NCBI GenBank assembly: GCA_002706095.1
Contig: PAJP01000023.1
Span: forward strand, 248,001-312,000
Direction of reading: 5' to 3'
Origin: Methylophaga sp.
GTDB taxonomy: Bacteria > Pseudomonadota > Gammaproteobacteria > Nitrosococcales > Methylophagaceae
Length of the DNA: 64,000 bases
Under the pieces are notes generated by a model. It was not told the origin of the DNA. It saw only the letters and a program-made list of their open reading frames with translations, and did not search any database. The position numbers and the translations under genes are program-made. Below are positions 21,836 through 32,419 of the stretch, piece by piece (position 1 is the first letter of the stretch; the number at the start of each line of letters is the position of its first letter).

Positions 21836-22879
21836 ATGCGGATAAGACTCGAACAGTTAAACACTCTTTTATCGGCTTCACTCAACCCTGTTTACCTCTT
21901 ATTTGGTGAAGAAGCATTACTGATTGAAGAGGCCGCTGATACCATTCGTCAACAGATTCGTCAGGCCGGTGCTAATGAGCGAGAAGTCTGGAATATTGAA
22001 GGACGTTTCGACTGGTCTCAGATTAAATGGCAAGAGCAGAGTCTCTCTTTATTTGCCAGCCAGCGACTGATCGAAATTCGCCTGCCATCCGGTAGTCCAG
22101 GTAAAGAGGGGGGGGAAGCATTGAGGAAATTTGCTTCCAATCCTCCGCAGGATACAACGCTATTAATCATCAGTGGCAAAATTGATGCGCGCTCACAGAA
22201 AGCCAAGTGGTTTACCGAACTGGACAAGTTAGGTGTCACTATTCCTGTCTGGCCAGTTGCCTTAGCTCAACTCCCTCAATGGGTGAGTCAACGCATGCAG
22301 GCCAAAGGCCTAAAAAGTGATCCTAAAATCGCTACCCTGATTGCTGAACGCGTAGAGGGCAATTTATTTGCGGCCGCACAAGAAATCGAAAAGTTGTCTT
22401 TACTGAGTCTTGATGGACAGATTGATGAAGCCTTAGTATTAGCCTCAGTAGCTGATAATGCTAAGTTTGAGGCATTTGGTCTGATGGATGCTGTGTTTGC
22501 AGGACAGCATGCACGAATCCCACGTATACTATCTCGTCTACGCGCAGAAGGTATTGATATTCTGGCTGTTTTCTCCGTTGTCAGTTGGTCACTGCAACGC
22601 GTGGTCGATATGTCAGCGCAATGGGCTTCTGGTGAGTCTTTGGAACGTGTCTTTGCCTCTCAAAAACCGCCGGTATGGGATAAAAATAAAGCGGTAATGC
22701 GACAAGCCATAGAGCGCTACAGCCATACCCGCTGGCAATCTTTTTTGCAGCAAATGTCTGATATTGATCAAGCAGTAAAAGGTATGACTAAACACTGTCC
22801 ATGGCGTCTCCTGGAAACACTCTGTTTAGGCGCTTCGGGCATCGATATACCAACAAAAATATTGGAAAGGAGTGCTTAA
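21836..22879 (+). CDS. holA: DNA polymerase III subunit delta
   Basis: Clamp-loader wrench subunit that opens the beta clamp. 347 residues; the N-terminal NPVYLLFGEEALLIEEAAD, the mid-protein EGNLFAAAQEIEKLSLL and the C-terminal helical domain are characteristic. It begins three bases after lptE and ends directly before the proA TTG. Its partner dnaX lies at the left edge of this window. Confidence 0.95.
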   Translation: MRIRLEQLNTLLSASLNPVYLLFGEEALLIEEAADTIRQQIRQAGANEREVWNIEGRFDWSQIKWQEQSLSLFASQRLIEIRLPSGSPGKEGGEALRKFASNPPQDTTLLIISGKIDARSQKAKWFTELDKLGVTIPVWPVALAQLPQWVSQRMQAKGLKSDPKIATLIAERVEGNLFAAAQEIEKLSLLSLDGQIDEALVLASVADNAKFEAFGLMDAVFAGQHARIPRILSRLRAEGIDILAVFSVVSWSLQRVVDMSAQWASGESLERVFASQKPPVWDKNKAVMRQAIERYSHTRWQSFLQQMSDIDQAVKGMTKHCPWRLLETLCLGASGIDIPTKILERSA

Positions 22880-24136
22880 TTGAACATCGCTGATTATATG
22901 CACACATTAGGTCGGCAAGCGCGGTCAGCCAGCCGCAAACTGGCGAGTGCAGGTACAGATATTAAGAATCGTGCTTTATTGGCCATTGCTACTGATATTC
23001 GTGCGAATGCCGAATCATTAAAGCAAGAAAATGAGCGTGATTTGAAAGCTGGACAAGACAAAGGCCTCGATGCTGCTTTGCTGGACAGACTGACATTGAC
23101 AGATGCTCGCATTGAATCGATGGCTGAAGGCCTGGAACAAATAGCGGCATTGCCTGATCCTGTGGGGGAAGTGAGCGAAATGACTTATCGTCCTTCAGGT
23201 ATTCAATTAGGCAAGATGCGTGTACCGCTCGGTGTGGTTGGTATCATTTATGAATCTAGGCCGAATGTGACAGCGGATGCGGCGGCGCTGTGCTTGAAGT
23301 CCGGTAATGCGACCATATTACGCGGCGGTAGTGAAGCTATTCACTCGAATCAGGCCATTGCGGCATGTATTCAACGAGGTCTAAACCTGGTCGGTTTACC
23401 CGAGACAGTGATTCAAGTGGTGGAAACGACGGACCGCGAGGCTGTAGGCGCCCTGATTACCATGTCAGAGTATGTGGATGTCATTGTACCCAGAGGTGGT
23501 AAGGGGCTGATTGAACGTATCAGTCAAGACGCCAGAGTACCTGTGATTAAACACCTTGATGGTATTTGTCATGTGTACATCGATAAAGGCGCTGATCTGG
23601 ATATGGCTGAAAACATCGCCTTGAATGCCAAATGTCACCGCTACGGCGTATGCAATGCCATGGAAACACTCTTGGTCGCCGCTGATGAAGCCAATGCCGT
23701 GTTGCCTCGTTTAGCAGTCAAATATGCTGAAGAAGGCGTTGAGTTGCGAGGCTGTGAGCGTACTCTGGAGATTTTACCTGACATCAACAAAGCGACAGCA
23801 GAAGATTGGGATACGGAATATCTGGCGCCTATCTTGTCAATTAAAATCGTTGAAGATATTGATGCGGCAATAGCACATATCAATACGCATAGTTCAGGTC
23901 ATACGGAGTCGATCATTACTCAAGATTATCAGCGCTCAAGACAATTCCTGGCCGAAGTCGATTCAAGTTCTGTGATGGTGAATGCGTCAACTCGCTTTGC
24001 AGATGGCTTTGAATATGGTCTCGGAGCGGAAATCGGTATTTCGACAGATAAAATTCATGCACGTGGACCAGTAGGACTTGAAGGGTTAACGTCACAAAAA
24101 TGGATAGTATTAGGTAGTGGCCAAATCAGAAAATAA
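22880..24136 (+). CDS. proA: Gamma-glutamyl phosphate reductase
   Basis: Second enzyme of proline synthesis, reducing gamma-glutamyl phosphate to the semialdehyde with NADPH. The 418 residues match the family length; the aldehyde-dehydrogenase-type segments [44 protein letters not shown] and the catalytic-cysteine segment [17 protein letters not shown] are present. The start is TTG immediately after the holA stop, with a strong GGAAAGGAG site eight bases upstream. It overlaps nadD by 20 bases. Confidence 0.97.
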   Translation: MNIADYMHTLGRQARSASRKLASAGTDIKNRALLAIATDIRANAESLKQENERDLKAGQDKGLDAALLDRLTLTDARIESMAEGLEQIAALPDPVGEVSEMTYRPSGIQLGKMRVPLGVVGIIYESRPNVTADAAALCLKSGNATILRGGSEAIHSNQAIAACIQRGLNLVGLPETVIQVVETTDREAVGALITMSEYVDVIVPRGGKGLIERISQDARVPVIKHLDGICHVYIDKGADLDMAENIALNAKCHRYGVCNAMETLLVAADEANAVLPRLAVKYAEEGVELRGCERTLEILPDINKATAEDWDTEYLAPILSIKIVEDIDAAIAHINTHSSGHTESIITQDYQRSRQFLAEVDSSSVMVNASTRFADGFEYGLGAEIGISTDKIHARGPVGLEGLTSQKWIVLGSGQIRK

Positions 24137-24788
24137 ACCAGCCATAGGGATGTTAGGGGGGACTTTTGACCCTGTGCATTTTGGGCATTTACGCACTGGC
24201 TTGGATGTTGTCGAGCAGTTGAATCTGGATCACTTACGTTTGATACCGTGTGCCATTCCACCTCATCGTATCGAACCTGTTGCCACGGCAAAACAACGGC
24301 GGATGATGCTGGAACTGGCGATTAAGAATCACCCGAAACTGGTTGTCGATGATCGTGAGTTAGGCAGAGATGGACCATCTTATAGCGTGGATACTTTGCT
24401 CAGTTTGCGAGAAGATTTTCCAGACAATCCGCTGTTTATATTGATGGGGACGGATGCCTTTTGTAGCTTGCCAAGCTGGTCTCGCTGGCAACAGATTATT
24501 GAGCTAGCCCATATTGTGGTGATGCAGCGCGCAGACGAAGCCTTGTTGATGAGCGATGAGTTACAAACATTTTATGAAACTCATCAGGCTCAAAAACAAG
24601 ACAGTCAATTAAGTGCTGGGAAAATCTGGTCAGTATCGGTGACACAAATGTCAATTTCGGCCACAGCGATTCGTGATGCATTAGAGCAGGGACGAGATGT
24701 ACGCTACCTCTTGCCTGATGCGGTCATCAGTTTAATTGAGCAATTAGGCCTCTACCCGTCAGCTGCTGCTTCTAGAACCAATGGATAA
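24117..24788 (+). CDS. nadD: Nicotinate-nucleotide adenylyltransferase
   Basis: Forms deamido-NAD from nicotinate mononucleotide. Motif [20 protein letters not shown] is the nucleotidyltransferase site, and the C-terminal [11 protein letters not shown] (ISSTxIR-like) is conserved. 223 residues. The start is GTG within the end of proA; an internal ATG would cut into the catalytic motif, so GTG is preferred. Confidence 0.95.
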   Translation: MAKSENKPAIGMLGGTFDPVHFGHLRTGLDVVEQLNLDHLRLIPCAIPPHRIEPVATAKQRRMMLELAIKNHPKLVVDDRELGRDGPSYSVDTLLSLREDFPDNPLFILMGTDAFCSLPSWSRWQQIIELAHIVVMQRADEALLMSDELQTFYETHQAQKQDSQLSAGKIWSVSVTQMSISATAIRDALEQGRDVRYLLPDAVISLIEQLGLYPSAAASRTNG

Positions 24789-25632
24789 TTTGTTTTTTGT
24801 GCTCTCCAAGCTAGTGTGGGGATTGCTTAGCCCTACCAGTCTGATGGTTTGGCTGCTCCTGTTGGTCACATTGCTTTTATGGCTTAACTATATCCGCGTA
24901 GCTAAGCGCTTATTACTATTGATGAGCCTGATTGGATTTATCGTGATGGGCTATCCGGTCGGTGATTATTTAATGTATCCGCTGGAGAGTCGTTTTGCTG
25001 CCCCTGAAAAGTTATCAGAACCATTTGACGGCATTATTATGCTGGGCGGCGCTGAGCAGCTAAAACTATCTGATAGTTGGCAAAAAGCGCAAGTAGGCGA
25101 TGGCGCGGAACGTATTCTGCAAACTGCTGAGTTAGCCAGACTCTACCCCGACTTGCCAATTATTGTGTCGGGTGGCAGTAATTTGGTACAAAGACAAAAT
25201 CTGGATAGTGATGGTCAAGTGTTTCAACAGTTGTTCTCACAAGCGGGTATCGATGCGTCACGGTTAGTTATCGAACCACAGGCACGGAATACTTATGAGA
25301 ATTTCCAAAGGCTGAAACCATTACTCACGAAACCGGCGGGCACTTATGTTTTAGTCACATCCGCTTTTCATATGCCTAGAGCGGTTGGCATTGCTAAAAA
25401 ACAACACATCAATGTGATCCCTTATCCGGTTGACTATAGAAGTAACCACGCCAACAACCGCTATTGGGATTTTGACTTACCAGCCCATCTTGCTGTGTTA
25501 GAAACAGCCTGGCATGAATGGTTGGGACTAACGGTTTATTTCCTGACCGGCAAAACACAAAGCTGGTTTCCGCAAGCGACTGTAAAGATTGATAAAACCG
25601 ATGAATCAACACGTAATAATAAGGGATATTAA
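24781..25632 (+). CDS. DUF218/ElyC-YdcF family membrane protein
   Basis: 283 residues with two N-terminal membrane helices (about 10-30 and 40-62) and a DUF218 domain: IIMLGGAEQ, IIVSGGSN, EPQARNTYENF and TSAFHMPRAV. E. coli ElyC of the same architecture affects cell-envelope integrity and lipid-carrier use. It overlaps nadD by eight bases, so belongs to the same run. I assign the family but not the exact paralogue. Confidence 0.88.
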   Translation: MDNLFFVLSKLVWGLLSPTSLMVWLLLLVTLLLWLNYIRVAKRLLLLMSLIGFIVMGYPVGDYLMYPLESRFAAPEKLSEPFDGIIMLGGAEQLKLSDSWQKAQVGDGAERILQTAELARLYPDLPIIVSGGSNLVQRQNLDSDGQVFQQLFSQAGIDASRLVIEPQARNTYENFQRLKPLLTKPAGTYVLVTSAFHMPRAVGIAKKQHINVIPYPVDYRSNHANNRYWDFDLPAHLAVLETAWHEWLGLTVYFLTGKTQSWFPQATVKIDKTDESTRNNKGY

Positions 25633-25681
25633 ACAGCCCTTACGTTACACTATGTAGCAGATATATTAAATGGAGTGCCCA

Positions 25682-26038
25682 ATGCAGGCAGAACAATTAA
25701 AACTACTCGTCATCGATGCGCTCGAAGACATTAAAGCAGAAGATATCCAAGTGCTGGATGTCAAAGAAATGACCGATGTGACAGATATTATGATTATCGC
25801 TACCGGTAAATCCAGCCGTCAGGTGAAAGCCTTGGCAAATGAAGTCGTCATGCAAGCGAAAGCGGCAGGTGTTCAACCTTTAGGAGTTGAAGGTGAAACG
25901 GTTGGCGAATGGGCGCTTGTAGATTTAGGTGATGTGATTACACACATCATGACGCCTCAAACACGTCTTACTTATAACCTTGAGAAATTATGGGCTGTGC
26001 CTGCACAGAATGAAAAGGCGTCGGCTGAACAAGAATGA
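25682..26038 (+). CDS. rsfS: Ribosomal silencing factor RsfS
   Basis: Binds ribosomal protein uL14 and blocks subunit joining in starvation. About 118 residues; [20 protein letters not shown] and [16 protein letters not shown] are the conserved core. The ATG at 25682 is chosen because GGAG lies seven bases before it; a start 12 bases earlier would place that site inside the gene. It overlaps rlmH by four bases. Confidence 0.95.
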   Translation: MQAEQLKLLVIDALEDIKAEDIQVLDVKEMTDVTDIMIIATGKSSRQVKALANEVVMQAKAAGVQPLGVEGETVGEWALVDLGDVITHIMTPQTRLTYNLEKLWAVPAQNEKASAEQE

Positions 26039-26505
26039 AGATAAATCTTGTCGCTGTTGGCAATAAAATGCCAGGTTGGGTAAGCGAGGGCTATGAAGAA
26101 TACAGTAAGCGAATGCCAAGAGAGTGTGCACTTCAACTGACCGAAATTATGCCAGCTCGCCGTAGCAAAAATGCGCAGCCAGAACAGTGGAAGAGAGAGG
26201 AAGGTCAGCGGATTCTGGCTTCGATTGCTGATAACCATCATGCAGTTGCCTTAGAGGTGACGGGAAAGAGCTGGAGTACAGAAGACTTATCATTACATAT
26301 GCAGCAATGGCTCAGTGATGGGCGTGATGTTGCCCTAATGATTGGTGGACCAGACGGTTTGGACCCCAGCTGTCTTCAGCGAGCGGACCAGAAATGGTCC
26401 TTATCCGCGTTGACCCTGCCTCATCCACTGGTTCGTATTGTACTGGCCGAACAGCTCTATCGGGCCTGGACCATCCTTCAAAATCACCCCTATCATCGTT
26501 CATGA
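26035..26505 (+). CDS. rlmH: 23S rRNA (pseudouridine1915-N3)-methyltransferase RlmH
   Basis: SPOUT-fold enzyme modifying helix 69 of 23S rRNA. 156 residues against 155 in E. coli; the SAM-binding knot LMIGGPDGL and the C-terminal [19 protein letters not shown] with YHR are diagnostic. ATGA overlap with both rsfS and maf. Confidence 0.97.
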   Translation: MKINLVAVGNKMPGWVSEGYEEYSKRMPRECALQLTEIMPARRSKNAQPEQWKREEGQRILASIADNHHAVALEVTGKSWSTEDLSLHMQQWLSDGRDVALMIGGPDGLDPSCLQRADQKWSLSALTLPHPLVRIVLAEQLYRAWTILQNHPYHRS

Positions 26506-27077
26506 ACTTTCCATCTATTTATTTGGCATCGCGTTCACCTAGGCGACGCGAACTTTTGTTACAGATGGGTGTGGATTTTTCAGTCATTAATCCTGATATT
26601 GATGAATCTGTGCTGGAGAACGAACTCCCAATTGATTATGTGAGTCGTATAGCTAGATTGAAGGCTGAAGCGGGACGAGGCTTATTGTTAGCAGCTGACA
26701 GAAAGCCAGTACTGGCTGCAGACACCGCGGTAGTTATTGATAAAACGATTTTGGGTAAACCTCAAAATGACGAACAAGCTGCCAGTATGTTAAGAATGTT
26801 GTCAGGTAAAACACATCAAGTGATGACGGCAATTGCACTAACACGCGCTGACAGGTTGTGGACAGCTGTTTCAGTCAATAATGTTTGTTTCGCTGAATTG
26901 AGTGAACAGGATATTTTCTGGTACATCAAGACTAAAGAGGGTGTTGATAAAGCTGGTGGTTATGCGGTTCAGGGCTTAGCTGCATTATTTATCGAGCATA
27001 TAGAAGGTAGTTATTCTGGCATTATGGGATTACCCATCAGGGAAACGGGACAACTTTTATTAACAATGGATGACTGA
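26502..27077 (+). CDS. Maf-family nucleoside triphosphate pyrophosphatase
   Basis: Hydrolyses non-canonical or excess nucleotides (dTTP/UTP in the YhdE type). 191 residues from the ATG that overlaps the rlmH stop; the longer frame upstream is rlmH sequence out of frame. Motifs LASRSPRRRELL, VLAADTAVVID, KTHQVMTAIAL and GSYSGIMGLP fit Maf. Position ahead of rng suggests the YhdE subtype. Confidence 0.93.
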   Translation: MNFPSIYLASRSPRRRELLLQMGVDFSVINPDIDESVLENELPIDYVSRIARLKAEAGRGLLLAADRKPVLAADTAVVIDKTILGKPQNDEQAASMLRMLSGKTHQVMTAIALTRADRLWTAVSVNNVCFAELSEQDIFWYIKTKEGVDKAGGYAVQGLAALFIEHIEGSYSGIMGLPIRETGQLLLTMDD

Positions 27078-27079
27078 AT

Positions 27080-28552
27080 GTGAGTAGTGAAATATTAATC
27101 AACGTGACGCCGAGTGAAACTCGTGCAGCCGTAGTTGAAAATGGTCTACTTCAAGAAGTATTCATTGAGCGTAATGAATATCGAGGGCTAGTTGGGAATA
27201 TATACAAAGGCAAAGTCTGTCGTGTCTTGCCTGGCATGCAAGCGGCTTTTGTAGAAATTGGCCTAGCAAGGGCCGCTTTTTTACATGTTTCAGATATTTC
27301 TATTCCCAAGGGCCAAACGGGGGATTTGAAAGAAGCGCCTAATGTTGAGCCAACTATTAGCAGTCTGTTGCGTGAAGGTCAGGAGATTCTGGTTCAGGTC
27401 ATAAAAGACCCGATGGGAACAAAGGGCGCACGTCTGACAACACAGCTTTCTGTATCCTCGCGATATTTAGTTTATATGCCGGAAACTGAAGGGATTGGGG
27501 TTTCCTTAAAAATTGAAACTGAGCAGGAACGGGAACGGTTAAAAGCTTGCTTGATAAGCTTACTTGATGAAGGCGCTGGCGGTTATATTCTCCGCACAGC
27601 AGCAGAAGGCGTTTCAGAGGCAGAATTAGAAGCTGATCTGAAATTTCTTTATCGGTTGTGGGCAAAGCTGCAAGAACGCAAACAACTCGTTAAATGTGGT
27701 GACCCGCTTCATGAAGACTTATCACTTGCGATGCGCGCTTTACGTGATTTGTTTTCAGCAGATGTTGATCGGATTCGTATTGACTCTGAAGAGACCTTTC
27801 ATAAAGCCGTGCACTTTGCTGAGGGATTTATGCCTGAATGTGCCGCTCGGCTTGAGCACTATAAAGGGGATTTACCCTTATTTGATTTATTCAGTGTAGA
27901 AGACGAAATTCAGAAAGCCTTGCAACGTAAGGTGCCCTTGAAGTCTGGTGGTTATCTGATTTTTGATCAAACCGAAGCGATGACAACGGTGGATGTGAAT
28001 ACAGGCGGCTTTGTTGGCCATAAAAATTTGGAAGAAACCATCTTCAAAACCAACTTAGAAGCTGCGCATGCCATTGCTCGTCAGTTACGTGTTCGTAATT
28101 TGGGTGGCATCATTATCATCGATTTCATTGATATGGAAGAAATTGGTCATCGTGAACAAGTGTTGCGTGCTTTGGAAAAAGCCATGCAATTAGATCGGGC
28201 TCGTCACAATATCAGTGCCGTGTCAGAGCTTGGACTGGTTGAAATGACACGTAAACGAACCCGAGAAAGTTTAGGCCATATTCTGTGTGAACCTTGCCCT
28301 TGCTGTGAAGGAAAAGGCTATACCAAGAACGTCGAGACGGTATGTTATGAAATCTTCCGGGAAATTGTTCGTGAGTCCAAGCAGTATGAGACAAAACAGT
28401 TTCTGATACTGGCGTCTCAAGATGTGATTGACCGATTGAATGATGAGGATTCAACCAAAGTGGCTGATTTAGAACACCATATTGGTAAACCTATATTATT
28501 CCAGTGTGAACCACAGTATGGACGTGAGCAGTTTAACGTCGTGCTGATGTAG
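27080..28552 (+). CDS. rng: Ribonuclease G
   Basis: Endoribonuclease that matures the 5' end of 16S rRNA and processes some mRNAs. 490 residues (E. coli 489): N-terminal S1 domain (GNIYKGKVCRVLPGMQAAFV), catalytic aspartate segment TTVDVNTGGF and IDFIDME, and the Zn-link cysteines in CEPCPCCEGKG. It lacks the long RNase E C-terminus. The start is GTG two bases after maf; an overlapping ATG is out of frame. Confidence 0.97.
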   Translation: MSSEILINVTPSETRAAVVENGLLQEVFIERNEYRGLVGNIYKGKVCRVLPGMQAAFVEIGLARAAFLHVSDISIPKGQTGDLKEAPNVEPTISSLLREGQEILVQVIKDPMGTKGARLTTQLSVSSRYLVYMPETEGIGVSLKIETEQERERLKACLISLLDEGAGGYILRTAAEGVSEAELEADLKFLYRLWAKLQERKQLVKCGDPLHEDLSLAMRALRDLFSADVDRIRIDSEETFHKAVHFAEGFMPECAARLEHYKGDLPLFDLFSVEDEIQKALQRKVPLKSGGYLIFDQTEAMTTVDVNTGGFVGHKNLEETIFKTNLEAAHAIARQLRVRNLGGIIIIDFIDMEEIGHREQVLRALEKAMQLDRARHNISAVSELGLVEMTRKRTRESLGHILCEPCPCCEGKGYTKNVETVCYEIFREIVRESKQYETKQFLILASQDVIDRLNDEDSTKVADLEHHIGKPILFQCEPQYGREQFNVVLM

Positions 28553-28559
28553 GTATCTG

Positions 28560-31500
28560 ATGCTAAAACGCAGCCTGCATATTGCCGGTCGGCAATTATT
28601 TTATCTCACCGCGATTTCTATTACGCTAGGACTTTTATTACTGATAACTGCTATCTGGCTGTCAGATCAGGTTGCCGAGCGAAAAGACGAAATTGCCAGC
28701 TGGGCGTCTCAGCAAAGCGGTTATCCTGTAGAAATCGAAAAAGCCGGATTATATTGGCTGGATCTGATTCCTAAACTGGAAATTCGTCAGGTAAAGGTCA
28801 TGGCGAAACAAGGGAATACACCCATTTTCCAGGCCGGACAGATTTATCTGGCGGTGGATGTTTTTTCATCTATTCGTAGTGGCGAGCTGATGATTGCGGA
28901 TGCCAGTATCCGTAATGCCAAAGTTAATGTTGAACATACAGCTGATGGTCAGTTCCGCGTTAAAGGCTATGAAAGTCAACCTCAGCAGGCGCTTAGCGAA
29001 GATAACATTCAAACAGTTTTTCATTGGTTAACGCGTCTTAAGCAGTCACAACTTTCCAATATTCAGGTTCAGTACAAAGATGAAAACGAACCCGCCTTAA
29101 CTGGTTTATACACTATTGAACATGCTTCTCTGAGTTTTAACGATGAACAGCTTCTCGCTGAAGCCGATCTGAATTTACCCGATTCACTGGGCAATCACCT
29201 TAACTTATCTGCAACAGCACACATTGATAAAGCATTGAATGTGACTTCATGGCAGGGACAAGTACGTGTTGATGAAGTGTCTCTTGGGAGTCTTTTGAAA
29301 AAAAGAGCATACCGCGGCGCAAAGTTAGATGAAGGCCTATTATCGGCGACACTCAATGTACAGAAAGTAGATAATCAAGCCTTGCTGGCAGAACTTGAGC
29401 TTGAACTCTCAGACGCCACTTTGTCTTCATCTAAACCGGCTGATGAGTTCACCGAGGTCAGTCTTGAGCAACTTGTGGGACACTTTCAACTTGATTACAC
29501 GGCTAATCAGTGGCAGGTGGAAGGTAAACAGATTCAAATCAGAATGGCTGGTGAAGATTGGCCAATCACAACGTTCGATGTAAAAAGTGAACAGAGTGGT
29601 GCATTGTCTGGATACGTTTCCTTTGTTCGTTTGAGTGACGTCACTGCAATGGCATTACTGATGAATGAAATGCCAGCAATATTAGTGAACACCAAACCCG
29701 CCGGGGATCTGCAGAATGTCGCTTTTGCATACACTCAGCAATCCGGGCTTGATGAACTTTCCATGAGTGCGAGTGGTGTATCTTTCTTACCTTGGCAGGA
29801 TTACCCGGGGGCGAATGATGTCAGCTTTTCACTTGATAAGAAAAAATATAAAGGCACCTTGGAACTCAATAGTCGTGCAACGAGCATTTATGCGGATACT
29901 TGGCTGCCAGATTCTGTGTTGTTTGATTCAATTACAGGACAATTAACATGGCAGAATCAGGATGCGAGCTGGAGAGTAAATGCTGATGCTCTTCAAATAT
30001 GGAATGATGATTTAAACATTCTTCTCAATGGTGAAATCCAGCAAGCCAATGGTATTACCGATACCAATCTCATACTAACCATACAAGACGTGGTTGTTAA
30101 TACATGGCGGAATTATGTGCCGAAAAGAATTTTGCCAGCAGACTTTGAAGAATGGTCTGCAGATGCGTTCCGTCAAGGGATTATCCGGTCAGGTACGATA
30201 ACGATGAAAGGGGATCCTTCAGCCTTTCCTTTTGAATCTGAACCCGAACGTGGCAGCTTCGATATGAAACTCAATGTTGAAGATGTTCAGTTACATTATG
30301 GCCCAGGTTGGCCGGACATTATGCATGTCAATGGCACAGTTGAAGGGCAAGGCAATAACTTATTAATCCAGAGTGAGTCAGGTCAAATAGCGGGTTTTAA
30401 CTTTAATAAAGTCACCACTACTATCAGTAATCTCGTTAAGAGTAATCCGATTTTGAAAGTCAGTGGCCTGTTAAATGGTTCAACCAGTAACGCTTTGGCT
30501 TTCCTAAAACAAAGCCCGTTAAAGTCACGCTTTGGCAGTATAGATGATTGGCTTCAGGCTAAGGGTAGCAGCGATATTCAACTGGATTTAACGGTGCCAT
30601 TAGTTGATCCTGATAGTGCGCAGGCTAAAGGCTATGTCAGTTTTAATCAAAGCCAGTTAATAACAAAGGCCATTACTGGACTTGAAGTAAATAAGATTAA
30701 TGGCCGTCTTTTTTTCAGTAATAATGGTGTATCAGCAGATAAAATTACCGCGACAGCGTTTGATGAACCCATAGAGATAAATGCAAAAACCGAACAAGAT
30801 AAAACCTATATTGATATTAATGGCAGAGTCGCAGTATCAACGCTTAATCAGCACTGGCCCGGTACTGTGCCTGCATTTGTTACGGGTGAAAGTGACTATC
30901 TGACAGGAATTACCGTTAGTGAGCCAAGCCCGGGTGAGTTTGAGCTCAACGTCTCATTGCGTACTGATCTGCAAGGAATAAGCATTGATGCGCCCGAACC
31001 ATTAGGAAAATCAGCATCGCTACCGGTTCGGCTGCAAGCGGCAATACAAGAAAAAGACGATGGAATGCTGTACACCATCAGTTATAGTGATTGGCTGAAT
31101 GCTGCTATTCATTCCAATGCAGGTAAGTCGTTGTCGGGGCAAATTAAGCTTGGCGGACAATCAGCAGGTACCAATGTTAATGGCTTGCAACTGACGGGCA
31201 ATATAGAAACGCTTGATATTCAACCTTGGCTGGATTGGCAGGAATCTTTGCCGGACACGACGAATGCGTCAGCGCTTGACCTGATTGACGGTATTGATTT
31301 GACCTTATCAAAGGTATTCATCACAGATCAGGTGATAAACCATCTTCAACTCTCGGGTCAACATACGAGCTCTGACTGGCAGTTCGATTTGAACTCGCCT
31401 CAGATAAAAGGTCGGGTATCGATTCCAAAACAGATAAACAACCAGACGCCACTTAATATCAATCTTGATTATCTGAACTTACAAGTTGCGAATGAACAAG

Positions 31501-32372
31501 CAGATGATGAGACGAGGGAAGATAAAAAGGCAGCATTGTGGCCAGCAATACAATTAGCGATACGCTCCCTTAAGATTAATGATCTTGATTTAGGTCAACT
31601 GACACTTCAGGGTGAAGCCTCACCGAATCAATGGCGGATGAAAAATGCTGAGTTATCATCAAAAGTCATGCGTGCCTCCGCTACAGGTGATTGGCTGCAG
31701 ACTGAATCTGACGATACAAGTCATTTTATTGTGAATGTAGAAAGTGATGATCTGAGAGCTCTGCTGGCACACCTTAATTATCAGGAAGTGATCGCAGCCA
31801 GACAAGTCAAAATCGATGCGGATCTGAACTGGAATGCGGATCCTATGTCTTTTACTCGCCAACAATTGAATGGACAACTGGATTTGTCTGTCGGACGGGG
31901 AAGTTTACTTGAGGTGGAGCCGGGCGCTGCTGGCAGAATTTTTGGGCTGTTAAGTATTGCGGCGATTCCACGTCGTTTATCATTGGATTTTAGTGATTTG
32001 TTTGGCGGCGGCTTTGATTTCAGTAGTATTAAAGGTGATTTTCAGTTTAATAATGGTATCGCCTCAACGAAAGATTTAACCATGCAAGGTGATTCAGCGG
32101 TTATTGAAATGAAAGGCCCGATCGATCTGGTTAATCAAACTTACAACCAAGTAGTCAAAATTACGCCTAAAGTGTCATCAACCTTACCTATCGCTGGTGC
32201 AGTAGCGGGTGGCCCTGTTGGCCTCGGAGTGGGGACGGCTATCTTACTGTTCGATAAAATTGCTGGCAGTGTTCTGGATAGGGATGTGATTAACTTAATT
32301 AGCTACAGTTATCAGTTAACGGGACCCTGGAACGACCCTAAACTCAATGTCGTGAATCCAGCTCAGCAATAG
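28560..32372 (+). CDS. yhdP: YhdP, AsmA-like bridge protein for phospholipid transport
   Basis: Large envelope-spanning protein that with TamB and YdbH moves phospholipids to the outer membrane. 1270 residues (E. coli 1266) with an N-terminal membrane helix (LFYLTAISITLGLLLLITAIW), long repeated beta-rich stretches (DUF3971), and the AsmA-like C-terminus (PGAAGRIFGLLSIAAIPRRL, then SYQLTGPWNDPKL). It lies eight bases after rng and 47 before tldD, the conserved rng-yhdP-tldD order. Confidence 0.95.
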   Translation: MLKRSLHIAGRQLFYLTAISITLGLLLLITAIWLSDQVAERKDEIASWASQQSGYPVEIEKAGLYWLDLIPKLEIRQVKVMAKQGNTPIFQAGQIYLAVDVFSSIRSGELMIADASIRNAKVNVEHTADGQFRVKGYESQPQQALSEDNIQTVFHWLTRLKQSQLSNIQVQYKDENEPALTGLYTIEHASLSFNDEQLLAEADLNLPDSLGNHLNLSATAHIDKALNVTSWQGQVRVDEVSLGSLLKKRAYRGAKLDEGLLSATLNVQKVDNQALLAELELELSDATLSSSKPADEFTEVSLEQLVGHFQLDYTANQWQVEGKQIQIRMAGEDWPITTFDVKSEQSGALSGYVSFVRLSDVTAMALLMNEMPAILVNTKPAGDLQNVAFAYTQQSGLDELSMSASGVSFLPWQDYPGANDVSFSLDKKKYKGTLELNSRATSIYADTWLPDSVLFDSITGQLTWQNQDASWRVNADALQIWNDDLNILLNGEIQQANGITDTNLILTIQDVVVNTWRNYVPKRILPADFEEWSADAFRQGIIRSGTITMKGDPSAFPFESEPERGSFDMKLNVEDVQLHYGPGWPDIMHVNGTVEGQGNNLLIQSESGQIAGFNFNKVTTTISNLVKSNPILKVSGLLNGSTSNALAFLKQSPLKSRFGSIDDWLQAKGSSDIQLDLTVPLVDPDSAQAKGYVSFNQSQLITKAITGLEVNKINGRLFFSNNGVSADKITATAFDEPIEINAKTEQDKTYIDINGRVAVSTLNQHWPGTVPAFVTGESDYLTGITVSEPSPGEFELNVSLRTDLQGISIDAPEPLGKSASLPVRLQAAIQEKDDGMLYTISYSDWLNAAIHSNAGKSLSGQIKLGGQSAGTNVNGLQLTGNIETLDIQPWLDWQESLPDTTNASALDLIDGIDLTLSKVFITDQVINHLQLSGQHTSSDWQFDLNSPQIKGRVSIPKQINNQTPLNINLDYLNLQVANEQADDETREDKKAALWPAIQLAIRSLKINDLDLGQLTLQGEASPNQWRMKNAELSSKVMRASATGDWLQTESDDTSHFIVNVESDDLRALLAHLNYQEVIAARQVKIDADLNWNADPMSFTRQQLNGQLDLSVGRGSLLEVEPGAAGRIFGLLSIAAIPRRLSLDFSDLFGGGFDFSSIKGDFQFNNGIASTKDLTMQGDSAVIEMKGPIDLVNQTYNQVVKITPKVSSTLPIAGAVAGGPVGLGVGTAILLFDKIAGSVLDRDVINLISYSYQLTGPWNDPKLNVVNPAQQ

Positions 32373-32419
32373 AATCTGATATCATGTGTTTATCTTAAAT
32401 AACCGATGATTCTGTATTA